DNA of 64,000 nucleotides from Chryseobacterium angstadtii (lineage in GTDB: Bacteria > Bacteroidota > Bacteroidia > Flavobacteriales > Weeksellaceae): contig NZ_LFND01000007.1 in NCBI RefSeq assembly GCF_001045465.1, positions 434,001 through 498,000 of the forward strand, in the 5' to 3' direction. A model generated the notes under the pieces. It saw only the letters and a program-made list of their open reading frames with translations, did not search any database and was not told the DNA's origin. Positions within the stretch are counted from its first letter, which is position 1. Every line of letters begins with the position of its first letter. Shown one piece after another: positions 28,442 to 38,537 of the stretch. Position numbers and translations under genes: made by a program.

Positions 28442-29587
28442 TTAGTCCATAAGCAAGAGCCTCCTTCCCTCAACTTTAAATTTAATACCGCTTATCTCTT
28501 CAAGGGCACTCAGTACGCTTGATAACTTTTTGTCCCGTCTTATAGAGGCGTATATTTTTACCCTGTCAGGAATGTCCTTATAATCTACCTTAATATCATA
28601 CCATCGTTCCAGTTGTCGCAGAACCTGCTGAATTGAAGCTCCTTTGAATCTAAATTTCCCATCTTTCCAGGCCGAAAATAACTGAGCATCCACTGTACTG
28701 ATATGAAATGTTGCATTCGCTAAAACCGCTTGCTGATCTGGAGATAGTATTGTGCGGATTGTTCCAGTTTCGTTTTCCAATTCAATACGCCCACTCAAAA
28801 GCGTGGTGACAGTACCCGGTTCATTTGGATAGGTATTGATGTTAAATGTTGTTCCAAGAACCTTTACGCTTTGATGGCCACTCTTGACAATAAACGGATG
28901 TTTCGCATCATGGGCAACCTCAAAATAACCTTCACCTTGAAGTTCCACTAGCCGCTGAGCACCGCTAAAAGCAGTCGGATAACGAAGCGAGGATTCTGCA
29001 TTAAGCCAAACTTTTGTTCCATCAGGCAGATTGATCTGATATTGTCCTTTCCTTGGCGTTGAAAGTGTGGCATATTGTACAGGATGTTTTTCTGTAACAG
29101 CTGTTCCATCATTATACAAGATCTGGTCTTTGCTCACCTTAATCCCGGTTTTACCTTCACTTAAGGGAATAGCTTTTCCTCCCTCTATGATCAGTGTTGC
29201 GCGGTTCGTCCCCGGTAGTACTTCATCACCATAGGTTGATACCATTTCCGGGCTAGCATTCCTATGAAGGCTTTGGTAAGCATAGATAGACATGGAAATA
29301 ATCGCTAACACTGCCGCTGCATATGGAAGGATTTTTCTAAGGAGCAAATTCCGCTTCTTTACCATCCGCCCTTCAATGCGATTATAAGCAGCATCCGTTA
29401 CTTTTCGGATCTGAAAATCACTTACCGGGTGTTTGATTTTTTCAGATATAAGCGCATCATATAGGGCCTGTTTGGAAATCTGCTCATGTTCAAGCTTACC
29501 AAAATATTCCAATAGCTCCCTGTATTGTTGGGGTGTTAGGGTATCTTGCTGGTATTTCTCCAGTAATTCTCTGATATGCTCTTCCAT
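28442..29587 (-). CDS. FecR-family anti-sigma factor (island copy)
   Basis: 381 residues, the usual length. Cytoplasmic sigma-binding N-terminus, membrane segment at ~85-105 (ILPYAAAVLAIISMSIYAYQ), FecR domain (~185-285, INLPDGTKVWLNAESSLRYP and VKVLGTTFNINTYP) and C-terminal DUF4974 (FKGASIQQVLRQLERWYDIK). It lies between the sigma gene and susC, as in the classic signalling trio. Confidence 0.95.
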   Translation of the reverse strand: MEEHIRELLEKYQQDTLTPQQYRELLEYFGKLEHEQISKQALYDALISEKIKHPVSDFQIRKVTDAAYNRIEGRMVKKRNLLLRKILPYAAAVLAIISMSIYAYQSLHRNASPEMVSTYGDEVLPGTNRATLIIEGGKAIPLSEGKTGIKVSKDQILYNDGTAVTEKHPVQYATLSTPRKGQYQINLPDGTKVWLNAESSLRYPTAFSGAQRLVELQGEGYFEVAHDAKHPFIVKSGHQSVKVLGTTFNINTYPNEPGTVTTLLSGRIELENETGTIRTILSPDQQAVLANATFHISTVDAQLFSAWKDGKFRFKGASIQQVLRQLERWYDIKVDYKDIPDRVKIYASIRRDKKLSSVLSALEEISGIKFKVEGRRLLLMD

Positions 29588-29653
29588 CTGCCTGCTCTTT
29601 TTTATGTAATACGGCTAATTGCAGGATTCGGGTAGCTGGTATTTTAAAAATTA

Positions 29654-30244
29654 TTATAAATATTTTTCGAATAGTTGGATAGCGATGCAGTATGCAGCAA
29701 AATCAGCTAGCTTATGGCTGTTCTTTTTGAGAAATTTATTGGCCTTTATGATGTGGTCCTTTACGGCGTTAGTGGAAATGCCGAGCAGATTACCCGTTTC
29801 CTCATAACTTTTGTTCTCAAACTTACAGAGTAGAAGTACATTCTTTCGCTGGGGAGGAAGTTCTTCAATGAGCCTGTAGAGTGCTTCGTCCAGCTCTTTT
29901 TTATAAGTGTGCGGCGCTGTCAGGGATAAAAAAAGCTCTTTTGATGATTCAAGTTTAAGTTGTTTGGCCTGTCTTCTGAAATGGTCATAGGAAAGATTAG
30001 CTGCAATGCGGTAAAGGTAGCTGCCCAATGATTTTTCAGGATCAATGTGGGTTCTGTTTTCCCAGACCCTGAAAAATAGTTCCTGAAGGGTATCTTCTAC
30101 CAGAGTTTCAATTTTCAGTAATGAAAAAAGTTGAATAGTGATTTTAACCTTATATCGCTCATAGATTTCAGCGAATGCTGTGCGGTCTCCATCCCGCAGT
30201 TTTAACAGCAGCTCCTTTTCATCGATCAGCTTGTGGGATTTCAT
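29654..30244 (-). CDS. ECF RNA polymerase sigma-70 factor (island copy)
   Basis: 196 residues from ATG 30244; a TTG-started extension to 30280 is possible but less likely. Region 2 is at ~25-95 (FAEIYERYKVK, ETLVEDTLQELFFRVWENR) and region 4 at ~130-180 (LPPQRKNVLLLCKFENKSYE, ETGNLLGISTNAVKDHIIKA). It fits the Bacteroidetes-expanded ECF family linked to SusC/SusD loci. It is first in the order sigma-FecR-SusC-SusD-thioredoxin and should drive the downstream genes. Confidence 0.93.
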   Translation of the reverse strand: MKSHKLIDEKELLLKLRDGDRTAFAEIYERYKVKITIQLFSLLKIETLVEDTLQELFFRVWENRTHIDPEKSLGSYLYRIAANLSYDHFRRQAKQLKLESSKELFLSLTAPHTYKKELDEALYRLIEELPPQRKNVLLLCKFENKSYEETGNLLGISTNAVKDHIIKANKFLKKNSHKLADFAAYCIAIQLFEKYL

Positions 30245-30280
30245 AACCTTTGTGGCAATTGGTAAAGTAAAGGTAGACAA

Positions 30281-30627
30281 TCGTTGAATAATTAAAGAAT
30301 AATTTTGAGGTAATGACTACGAAATCCTTTGGTGTAAAAACACACTTAATTCACAAAGTATAGTTTTGCGAATCTTCACAATAACCTTTATCCAGAAAAT
30401 AATCATTCATCTTCAATGAAAAATTATTTAGAAGTTTCGATTGAATAATACTTGGACTGAAATTAATTACCAAAGTTATATTAAAATTCATATAAAGATT
30501 ATCCAAAAATTTTTTAATAAATGGACCTTATAATAAATTCAAAAAATGTTGCCGCCCGATCATGTAATGTGATCGGACGACAAAAGACAAAAATTTTATT
30601 TTTTTATATTCAATAATAAAAAATATT
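30281..30627. other. Intergenic region between sigma gene and RHS module 2
   Basis: AT-rich. It holds the upstream region of the sigma gene and the terminator of the RHS module 2 operon at 30541-30583; no gene is seen. Confidence 0.5.
30541..30583 (-). terminator. Terminator of the RHS module 2 operon
   Basis: TTGCCGCCCGATCA pairs with TGATCGGACGACAA (14 bp, two G-U), followed on the minus strand by a T6 run. Confidence 0.85.
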
Positions 30628-31101
30628 CTATCCTAGTGAATTTGAAACAAATTGTTCAAGAAAAAATTTCATATCCAATTTGAATCTGTCTTTATCAAAA
30701 TCTTTTACTTTTTTTGGTAATTTATCTAAATTTTCTAGTAAATCTGTAATCTTATTTCTAACTATATCTAAGCTATCTTTATCAGATAATGATAAAAACT
30801 TCTCATATTCATCTTGAGTTAATGTGATATCATCCAAAAATAACTTATACATTCTATGGTTTTGACCGGTGTATTTATTTATTGTTGTTTTATCAAAAAT
30901 ATATTTAGGAGATTGTCGTTTGGAAAATTTCTCAAAACCCTTTGGGGGATTAACACAGTTTAGCCCGATGCCATAATTTAACAAATCATTCCCGTAATTT
31001 TTACTATCAAAAAATTCCTTCATTTTTGATGAGATATTAGCAACCAAATTAGACTTATGTTTTCCTTGTGAATCAATTGTCAAACTAATATAAACATTCA
31101 T
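30628..31101 (-). CDS. Putative immunity protein (Imm44-like)
   Basis: 157 residues, no signal peptide. It opens MNVYISLTIDSQGKHKSN and ends with a charged segment (NLDKLPKKVKDFDKDRFKLD). I recall similar endings in the Imm44 immunity family, but this is not certain. It starts 3 bases after the stop of an RHS protein with a nuclease-like tip, exactly where the cognate immunity gene should be. The mirror position in the first module holds a SUKH gene. Confidence 0.6.
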   Translation of the reverse strand: MNVYISLTIDSQGKHKSNLVANISSKMKEFFDSKNYGNDLLNYGIGLNCVNPPKGFEKFSKRQSPKYIFDKTTINKYTGQNHRMYKLFLDDITLTQDEYEKFLSLSDKDSLDIVRNKITDLLENLDKLPKKVKDFDKDRFKLDMKFFLEQFVSNSLG

Positions 31102-31104
31102 ATG

Positions 31105-34100
31105 TTATCTAAAAATTTTGTTACCCGGAGGTAATTGTCCATTTATTAAAAAGTAATTATATATTTTTATTTTTTCAGCTACTTTTATCTGCATCTGATT
31201 CCCGTAAAATTGACGTTCCATTATAAGTCCTTTGCCAATGCTATTAAGGTAATCAGTACTATATCTATCTGATGATGTCGTCTCACCATATTTCCAAACC
31301 TCACCTTGTTTTAGGCTCTGTTTTCCAGTTTCCGATGCACTTCCTCTAGTAAATATTGGGTAATCACCGGATGCATTTGCTACTAAAGCATATTGAAATC
31401 CTTCGGGCCCAGCGTTTCTTCTTGCCCTAATTTTATCAAGTTCATAGCTCATTTTTCCCAATATAGAACCTGCTCCTGCAGCGAGCAACACACCGGGGAT
31501 TGCTATATCGTCTCCAATACCGATAACTGTAATGTCATCCATCAACATGCCTCCAGCGAGAACTAATCCTCCCTTCATGATTGCACCTGAATGGTCAACG
31601 GGCCCGGACATTATTTCCGCTTCTCCTAAATCAGGGGAATTGAACACTTCTTGGTTTGATTTAAAGAAACCGTGTTCACCAAGTTCTATATTATTCCCTG
31701 CAGAAGATGTATATTTAAATCCAACGGGGAGGTATTTACCACCATATAACTCTGTAGCAGTCTGCTGATCAATAACACGACTGTCATACAGTACGGACCC
31801 TCCATTTGTTCTTACCCAGTCAAAGGGTTCCATACCGTCCGGGTCTATAAATCTGACCGGATTATCAAATGCATAATTGTAAGGAGAATGCCTGCGCATC
31901 TTCTCCGCCATCGGGTCAACCACATTCCACCTGCCGATCTCTGCATCATAGAATCTTGATCTATAATCATATTGACCACCTAACTCATCCTGTATCTCTT
32001 TTCCATTATAAAGGTACTTATTATTTCCGCCGGCAACAACTTTACGCTTACCAAAGGGATAATAGTTATCGCGCTGAACAATGTCAACAATTTTAACACT
32101 GCTGCCCCTCTTTAAAGTGGCCCGCACATTACCAAGATGATCGGTGAGATTATAGTGATAAATGTAGTTATTTCCGCTTTTAAGCGCGTAACCAACAGAA
32201 TTATGTATAATATCAATAACACCATTATTATATTCAATACCATCTACATAATCACGCGTAGTCTTCACGGGGTTTGTTGCTCCAATCGTAGAGAGCTTTT
32301 GCAATTTTGCTCCCGAACCGTCATATAAAAATGTTATATTAACTCCGGCCTTACTGACAACTTGTGGTAAATTTAAATAATTGTAGGAAAATGACATTCC
32401 CATACGGTCTGTCTTAACACTTCCATTGTCAAAATAGGTGTAATTTCCTGACACACCGCCTGTTAGACCCGTTAATCTGTTTCCATTGTATGTATAAGCT
32501 GTTACGGCGAGTGCATCCCGTTTAAGCGTTTTGATATTACCCATATCATCATATTCAAGAACCTCGGCAATACCTGCTGTTCCGGAAAGACCATTAGTCC
32601 CTCCAGTGAGTCTACCAATCTTGTCGTAACTATAGGTAAATCCTTTGGCGGTAGCATCCAGCTTCTCATTATCGTTCCACAGCTGTTGGCTGATATTTCC
32701 ATTCCACTGTGGGGTCGTTCCATCCTGATATTTTAACTGCTGACTGAATCGTGGTGAAATACTTTTGGACAACCAACCCCTCTCGTTGTAGGTATAAATT
32801 GTCGTGTCAACATACCCTGGTTCGGTTGTCAGTTTCCCCATGAACTTTGTATTCAATTGCCCAATTTCATTGTAACTATTTGATGCTAAAGTTACCTCGG
32901 CCTGCTCCCCGATCTTTTCTTTTGAAGAAGTTAATCTCCCAATGTGGTCATATGTGTTGTTAGTGACAATAGTTGTGCTCCCTCCTGTCTTAGGAGTGTG
33001 CACACGGACACTTTTCACAAGTTCCCCAGGGAAATTATATGTATTTGTTATTTCGTCCTTACCACCGATATGGTTGGTGCTCTGAATATTTGTTATACGT
33101 CCGTCGTTATCATAATGGTTCACTGTCCACAGCCAAGTAGTCGTTCCCAATACCCGCGATTTAGTCACTGTTGGTAAAGTTTTTAACATCTTGCTATATG
33201 AAGCATGTGCTGTAAATGGAATCCCGGGGATATTGTCGTAGCTATCGTAGTAATTTACCTGATTAACAGTAATATTATTGGTATTCTGTGGGATTGTATT
33301 GTTTGTATAGCCTTCAAGTACTGTACCCCGATTTTCCCAGTTTGGACCAGTAAATTCCGCTAATGCCTTTTGTAGATCTTCATGATCGTCGCCCATATGG
33401 CCGGTCTCTACCCCCGTTAGCACTATTTTACCAAAAACGTCATATTTAAAAAAGCTCCACTCATTTTTTTTCAGCTGCTCGGCATCGCGGGTAAACACCA
33501 CCTTATCATTATTGTTGTAAACAAGATAATCCCAACCCTTACCTGGCACTTTCTTTTTTACAACTCGTTTGCGTCCATCATATCTGTAGGCATAAATATA
33601 TTTATCAAAGTTTGGATCTGTTGCAAGCTCCGTAAAACTGGTGGCTGTAACAGCTGGCGGAACTACATAATAAAGGTTGCCAAAATTACCATAGATATAA
33701 TAAGTGTCAAGCGGATATTCCGCTTTTGTCTGAGGATTGGTATTCCATATTCTTTTGAGCACGATACGGTTTTCAGAATCCCTGTATTCGTCTACAGTAC
33801 CAGCTTTACCAGAAACCCAGTTTTCATCTTTAACCGTAATTCTGCTCAGCTTACCTTTGGTAAATTTCCCTGTCCCTTTTGCTCCTGTGGGAATCCCTTG
33901 CGCATTATAATCCACAGTCCAGAGTTTAACCATCTCTGTAGCTGTTTCCACATTCGAACCGTAATCAGATCTAACTGAATGTCCCCCACCTGGTACCCCC
34001 ATGATGACCGGCTGCCAGCCATTACCTGGCGCACCCTGCTCCAGCACACGACTCGCAGGACTGTTTTCAAAAATAGTTACAGCATATGGAAAATCGGTTT

Positions 34101-34776
34101 TGACCCCCTGCTGATCCCATGACCCATTCCTAGCATAATAGATCATCTGATCGATCCTGGCATCTGGACTGTATGCACCATCACCTGTTGCGTTTTTTAC
34201 ATGGGGTAAATATTTAATACTTTCCCGGCCATAAATATCGAATTCCTGATATTGAACAATATCCTTATAGGTCGGGCTAGCCATCAGTTCTACGCGCTGG
34301 ATATTCCTGCCAAGCCCATCAAAATATTGCACTGTCTGATTTTCGTCACCTATGTTGCGGGGCTGATTTAATGTCTGTGCGGTTACGCCGGGTATTCGAA
34401 ATGTTCTGGTTAAGATATAGTTCCTAGCCCCGGTGGGTTTACTGCTAAACGAAGGAAACTGGGATATACCGATTGTTACATTACTTCCGGCAGGAACATA
34501 AAAACCATTGGTTAGCTTAATGGAATTTAGAGCCTTAATTTCAGTCTGGTCATTATATATGTTCAGTTCAAGGTCATCTGGTATAATTGAAGGTGTTTGT
34601 GAGGACACCTTCAATCCCAATATTAACCCACAGGCGATCAATGCTGCCTTAGTAATGTATGATTTTGATAATTGATAAACTAAACTATTAAAAATTCCAT
34701 AAGGTAATGAATTTCGAACTTCATCCAAAGTCTGCAAAAAGACTGGATTCTTATATTTTATATACTTTGGTTTCAT
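31105..34776 (-). CDS. RHS-repeat polymorphic toxin with GIY-YIG-like C-terminal domain
   Basis: 1223 residues from ATG 34776 (an ATG at 34806 is also in frame). The N-terminus has a hydrophobic export segment (AALIACGLILGLKVSSQ) and a DUF6443-like region (VQYFDGLGRNIQRVELMASP). YD repeats fill the middle. The RHS core is at ~985-1040 (YDYRSRFYDAEIGRWNVVDP and FIDPDGMEPFDWV). The variable tip has FQYALVANASGDY, GEVWKYGETTSSDRYSTDYL and a final LINGQLPPGNKIFR, which fits the URI/GIY-YIG nuclease pattern (Y-x-L, Y-G-E, R). Tip identity is inference; the RHS assignment is firm. Confidence 0.85.
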   Translation of the reverse strand: MKPKYIKYKNPVFLQTLDEVRNSLPYGIFNSLVYQLSKSYITKAALIACGLILGLKVSSQTPSIIPDDLELNIYNDQTEIKALNSIKLTNGFYVPAGSNVTIGISQFPSFSSKPTGARNYILTRTFRIPGVTAQTLNQPRNIGDENQTVQYFDGLGRNIQRVELMASPTYKDIVQYQEFDIYGRESIKYLPHVKNATGDGAYSPDARIDQMIYYARNGSWDQQGVKTDFPYAVTIFENSPASRVLEQGAPGNGWQPVIMGVPGGGHSVRSDYGSNVETATEMVKLWTVDYNAQGIPTGAKGTGKFTKGKLSRITVKDENWVSGKAGTVDEYRDSENRIVLKRIWNTNPQTKAEYPLDTYYIYGNFGNLYYVVPPAVTATSFTELATDPNFDKYIYAYRYDGRKRVVKKKVPGKGWDYLVYNNNDKVVFTRDAEQLKKNEWSFFKYDVFGKIVLTGVETGHMGDDHEDLQKALAEFTGPNWENRGTVLEGYTNNTIPQNTNNITVNQVNYYDSYDNIPGIPFTAHASYSKMLKTLPTVTKSRVLGTTTWLWTVNHYDNDGRITNIQSTNHIGGKDEITNTYNFPGELVKSVRVHTPKTGGSTTIVTNNTYDHIGRLTSSKEKIGEQAEVTLASNSYNEIGQLNTKFMGKLTTEPGYVDTTIYTYNERGWLSKSISPRFSQQLKYQDGTTPQWNGNISQQLWNDNEKLDATAKGFTYSYDKIGRLTGGTNGLSGTAGIAEVLEYDDMGNIKTLKRDALAVTAYTYNGNRLTGLTGGVSGNYTYFDNGSVKTDRMGMSFSYNYLNLPQVVSKAGVNITFLYDGSGAKLQKLSTIGATNPVKTTRDYVDGIEYNNGVIDIIHNSVGYALKSGNNYIYHYNLTDHLGNVRATLKRGSSVKIVDIVQRDNYYPFGKRKVVAGGNNKYLYNGKEIQDELGGQYDYRSRFYDAEIGRWNVVDPMAEKMRRHSPYNYAFDNPVRFIDPDGMEPFDWVRTNGGSVLYDSRVIDQQTATELYGGKYLPVGFKYTSSAGNNIELGEHGFFKSNQEVFNSPDLGEAEIMSGPVDHSGAIMKGGLVLAGGMLMDDITVIGIGDDIAIPGVLLAAGAGSILGKMSYELDKIRARRNAGPEGFQYALVANASGDYPIFTRGSASETGKQSLKQGEVWKYGETTSSDRYSTDYLNSIGKGLIMERQFYGNQMQIKVAEKIKIYNYFLINGQLPPGNKIFR

Positions 34777-34822
34777 AATGTTTTTTTTAAGTGTAACGAT
34801 GTGCATTTATATCGCACCGAAA

Positions 34823-37800
34823 CTACAACTCAATCTCCCCCCATTGGTCTGAACATTGATGTATACTCTCAACTGTACCATTTGTCCCAACATATGCTAT
34901 GGATAATCCTCTGGAATAAAAACCTGAGGAAGCACGGGTACCATCCAGGTTACACAATATTGTTCCAACAATAATGGGCGGATCTGGCTGATCCAGTGGA
35001 TTCAGAATATAGTACTCCGATCTATTCAATGATTCACATAGGCTCGTGCCCGACCCGTTTATACGCTGCATATAGGCCAGAGATACGGCGGCTGCATTAA
35101 TCGGAATTTTTCTTTGTCCGTTACAGTCTATGGGCTGATTACGATAGTTATAGCAGAAAGTCTTTATTATATTGCCCGAGTTATCTTTGATTGCTGCAAG
35201 TCGGCCAAAACTATCATAGTCGTAACTTTCGACCATCCCTTTCGGGTCGGTCTTACTCAGAATCCCAATAAGGGGTTTATATGTAAAGCTCGTGATTTCG
35301 GCATCTGGCAAAGCAATCCTTAAAGCCTTTATCTTATCTGTTACAACTGTCTCTGTAGTGGTGGGATTATTTAGCTGGGTAACAATAGCGGCCCCGCCGA
35401 GCGCTTTCACCATATCGTTATAAACCACATTTTTTACCTCAGCAAGCAAATATTGCCCATTGTTGCCCCATATATAACAGATACTTGGTTCTTTGTTGAT
35501 CTGGATCATTAGAGGATTTCCATAAACATCCATTATGCTTATGTCTTGCTCTAACCTAAGTTCAGGATTGAGCTTGAAAACCTGATCAGAATCTGTGTAA
35601 GCACCCTTAAAAGTAGCTTCTGACTGCGGTTTGGACAGGGCAGTTTTATAAATGGTATTGATCTTGCCCTTCATATACTGGAAGTAACTGCTGCCCTCAA
35701 TATTTCTACTCCCTGATTTATCAACTATAGAAAATACTTCCACCGGAAGTGCGAGCATGTTCGCATTTCTCATTGAGACAATATTAGTAGTAATGTTATT
35801 TGTTGCCGATGGCAGGGTATAATCCCAAGGATATTTATACACCGTTTCGTTGATAAAATCTCTTGGATCGTAACTTTTTATTTTTTGCAAAAGATTGAGC
35901 GAATTATAGCTCAATTCTTTTCTCAGAATTGTAGAATCCCCGGAAAGTCCATAAGTTGTGACAAGGTTACTGGTAAGATATGGAACGAAAGTATAGATTG
36001 GAAGGGAAACATTGCTGATAGCGGCCAATGTCGGAGGGCCCACGTTCCGCATTGTTCTAACATATTTGTTATAGCGCAGTGCGTCAATGTTATACTTATA
36101 ATCAGTTTTTTGAATTTTCTTTTTTTTATCATCAAAAATCTGTTCCGATAAAATGAGGCCACGCTCCAAGTCTACACTTGATATCAGCTTCTGTTCATAA
36201 CGTGAGCTCTGTGATTGATTTAAGAACTGCGCAAATGGATCCTTATCTAAATAGCCGTTATCGCTATTACTATATTTTCTTATCCTGTAACCACCCATTG
36301 TCTTTTCGGTAACTTCACTGTACGTAACATGGCTACCGTTTGAATTATTCAGATAACTTAATGAAAGACTGCTGAAACGTTTATATGGCTGCCCTTGCAA
36401 TCCGCTTCCTTCTTCATAGTATACTGGTTCTCCATTGAGCACACCACTGGAAAGCGTTCCATTTCCAAGATAATCCTTGGTATAGAAATATTCAGTAACA
36501 TTGGGTTTTGAGCTGATACCGTCAAAATCCTCAGTTTTTCTCAGTCTCATTCCACCTGCAAAAGCATTGGTCGCATTCTTTTTTAAACTAATTTTTGGAG
36601 ACTGTAGCACAACAGATGAATAAGTATGCGGTTCAAACGTAAAATTTGTGTAACCGCCTGTGGGATATTTGACCTGTCTGATCATCTCGGCCTTCATCAG
36701 TGCTGTATCCGGCGATCTGTACTGACTGTATAGACTCTGATTGGGATAGCGCTCAGAAGGAGCTACGGTCCTATCCATCCAATAGTTTTTGCCATTATAA
36801 TACCCCCAGTGATCAATACGTCCCGAGGCATATGCCGGTAGTTTAACATCATTATAAATAAAAGAATAATAGGGAATAACAGTAACTCCGTCAGGGGTCA
36901 CCGATTCAATTTTTTCTAATTTCAGACGTTCTGTTGACTTTTCAATATACTTAAATGAAAATTTTTTCACCTTCGTTGTGCCGGAACTGAGAGTAATATC
37001 ATCAATTTTAAAACATTCTCCATTAACTTTTCCAATTGGAAAGAAGTCTTGGTAACTGGATTTAAAAGGCCATCGGAGGTCTTTTGTCAGTGAGCTGGCA
37101 AAATCACATGTTACTCCCTGGGAGGTCTTTATTTGAGTAAGAATGGAACTCATGACCATATAATTTCCCGGCTGGTTGATCCTTGTGGTATAATAAGATC
37201 CGGCCGCCATACCACCAACAGGTCCCTCCGAGATTTCAGTATACAGAGGCATATAAGGAGCATAACCACGCTTATACTTAAAATCAATGCTGGTTCCTTC
37301 AGGATAGAGTATTTTGCTGAGCTGCCATGCGCTGCTCTGAACATTGGTCATCCAGCCTTCATTATTGGCCATCGGGGGGGCGTCTGTAAACCATTCATCA
37401 GGAAGATAAGTTGGCGAACTGGGCAAGGAGAATTCAATAGCTGTCAAATCATAACCAAACATATATTTTATACCGTTGCTCATGGTCAGGGCAAAACCGG
37501 TGTAAGTCCTTCCCAATGTATATCCATCATAAACGCTATAGTTGCTAATTGCATCTATTTTGTAGTTGCTAGTAGTTTGAACTTCTATCTTGATGTTAGG
37601 ATCATCTTTACTCTTCACCGACCATTTATTCTCATGGTCCAGATAAAAACTTCCGGTGATTCCGTTAAAATTAAACACAAATTCATCTGGAGCGCGATCT
37701 GAATTTTTGTTCCAGGATGTTTTCCAGTCATCAAGAGCGTTTAACTGCCTTCCAGCTTCAATGTAGCTCCATTTTCCGGTTTTGAAATATACATCATATA

Positions 37801-38149
37801 TTTCGTCATACTCCCCATTGGCGCGCCTTTGAATAGCGCCGCCCGCCTGAAGAGACCAGTTCAGTCCAACAACAGACGGGCGCTGATCCGGCCTGCACCC
37901 AGAAGCATCATACGTTAGACTGATAGGGATTTTATTATTCCCGGCCTGCACATCCAAAATTGGAACTGATATCAATGCGGCTCCCGTAAACGGAGATATG
38001 GGAATATTTCCAAATTTTCCCAGTGTGGACACGTCAGGGCTTTGCATACTGGGCTGTGGGACAGAAGATAGCGGATTTTGCGCTTTTACAGACTCAAAAG
38101 CTGTAACAGTAAAGAACAAGGAGACAATTAGATATGCTTTATTTAACAT
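34823..38149 (-). CDS. Large RHS/YD-repeat exported protein, partner of RHS toxin 2
   Basis: 1108 residues with a signal peptide (MLNKAYLIVSLFFTVTAF). The N-terminal part (STLGKFGNIPISPFTGAALI, ISLTYDASGCRPDQRPSVVG, LNWSLQAGGAIQRRANGEYD) matches the layout of the protein at 15308-18607 but is clearly diverged. YD motifs appear near the end (ESYDYDSFGRLAAIKDNSGN), followed by a Cys-containing tail of ~90 residues not seen in the first copy. It is first in a three-gene operon with the toxin (46 bases downstream) and immunity gene. Confidence 0.82.
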   Translation of the reverse strand: MLNKAYLIVSLFFTVTAFESVKAQNPLSSVPQPSMQSPDVSTLGKFGNIPISPFTGAALISVPILDVQAGNNKIPISLTYDASGCRPDQRPSVVGLNWSLQAGGAIQRRANGEYDEIYDVYFKTGKWSYIEAGRQLNALDDWKTSWNKNSDRAPDEFVFNFNGITGSFYLDHENKWSVKSKDDPNIKIEVQTTSNYKIDAISNYSVYDGYTLGRTYTGFALTMSNGIKYMFGYDLTAIEFSLPSSPTYLPDEWFTDAPPMANNEGWMTNVQSSAWQLSKILYPEGTSIDFKYKRGYAPYMPLYTEISEGPVGGMAAGSYYTTRINQPGNYMVMSSILTQIKTSQGVTCDFASSLTKDLRWPFKSSYQDFFPIGKVNGECFKIDDITLSSGTTKVKKFSFKYIEKSTERLKLEKIESVTPDGVTVIPYYSFIYNDVKLPAYASGRIDHWGYYNGKNYWMDRTVAPSERYPNQSLYSQYRSPDTALMKAEMIRQVKYPTGGYTNFTFEPHTYSSVVLQSPKISLKKNATNAFAGGMRLRKTEDFDGISSKPNVTEYFYTKDYLGNGTLSSGVLNGEPVYYEEGSGLQGQPYKRFSSLSLSYLNNSNGSHVTYSEVTEKTMGGYRIRKYSNSDNGYLDKDPFAQFLNQSQSSRYEQKLISSVDLERGLILSEQIFDDKKKKIQKTDYKYNIDALRYNKYVRTMRNVGPPTLAAISNVSLPIYTFVPYLTSNLVTTYGLSGDSTILRKELSYNSLNLLQKIKSYDPRDFINETVYKYPWDYTLPSATNNITTNIVSMRNANMLALPVEVFSIVDKSGSRNIEGSSYFQYMKGKINTIYKTALSKPQSEATFKGAYTDSDQVFKLNPELRLEQDISIMDVYGNPLMIQINKEPSICYIWGNNGQYLLAEVKNVVYNDMVKALGGAAIVTQLNNPTTTETVVTDKIKALRIALPDAEITSFTYKPLIGILSKTDPKGMVESYDYDSFGRLAAIKDNSGNIIKTFCYNYRNQPIDCNGQRKIPINAAAVSLAYMQRINGSGTSLCESLNRSEYYILNPLDQPDPPIIVGTILCNLDGTRASSGFYSRGLSIAYVGTNGTVESIHQCSDQWGEIEL

Positions 38150-38537
38150 AGCTCAATTAATATATAAGGTTAATTTAAGACAACATCATTTTTAAGAATT
38201 AATACTAAGAATATCCGCCATTTCTTAAAGGGACTATTACTATTCAAAGTATCTAACCGTTCGATCTTATTTCGAGTTCTTAAAACAGCATTTAGAAAAC
38301 GATTCAAAAAAATAATTGACAAGCACACAAAATCAGCAAGTTATGACTATAAAATTCAAAAAAATATTTACAAGGTTATGTACATTTTCTGAAAAAAATA
38401 TTTTAAATAAAAAAATTTACATAAATATGTTTTTTGGAGAAAATTTGAGTTTCCTCAATGTTTATGCGGGCGCATTTGATAATAATAAATTAATATAAAC
38501 GTAGTTATTTTGCAGAAAACCATTTCAGAATTTACCT
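38150..38537. other. Intergenic region between RHS module 2 and the mobilization genes
   Basis: AT-rich, about 390 bases; presumed promoter region of the RHS operon. No convincing consensus promoter, gene or terminator is seen. Confidence 0.4.

Noticed and set aside
37133..37702. A 189-codon plus-strand frame inside the RHS partner gene
   Set aside because: Antisense shadow of a long, convincing RHS coding region; composition is not protein-like.
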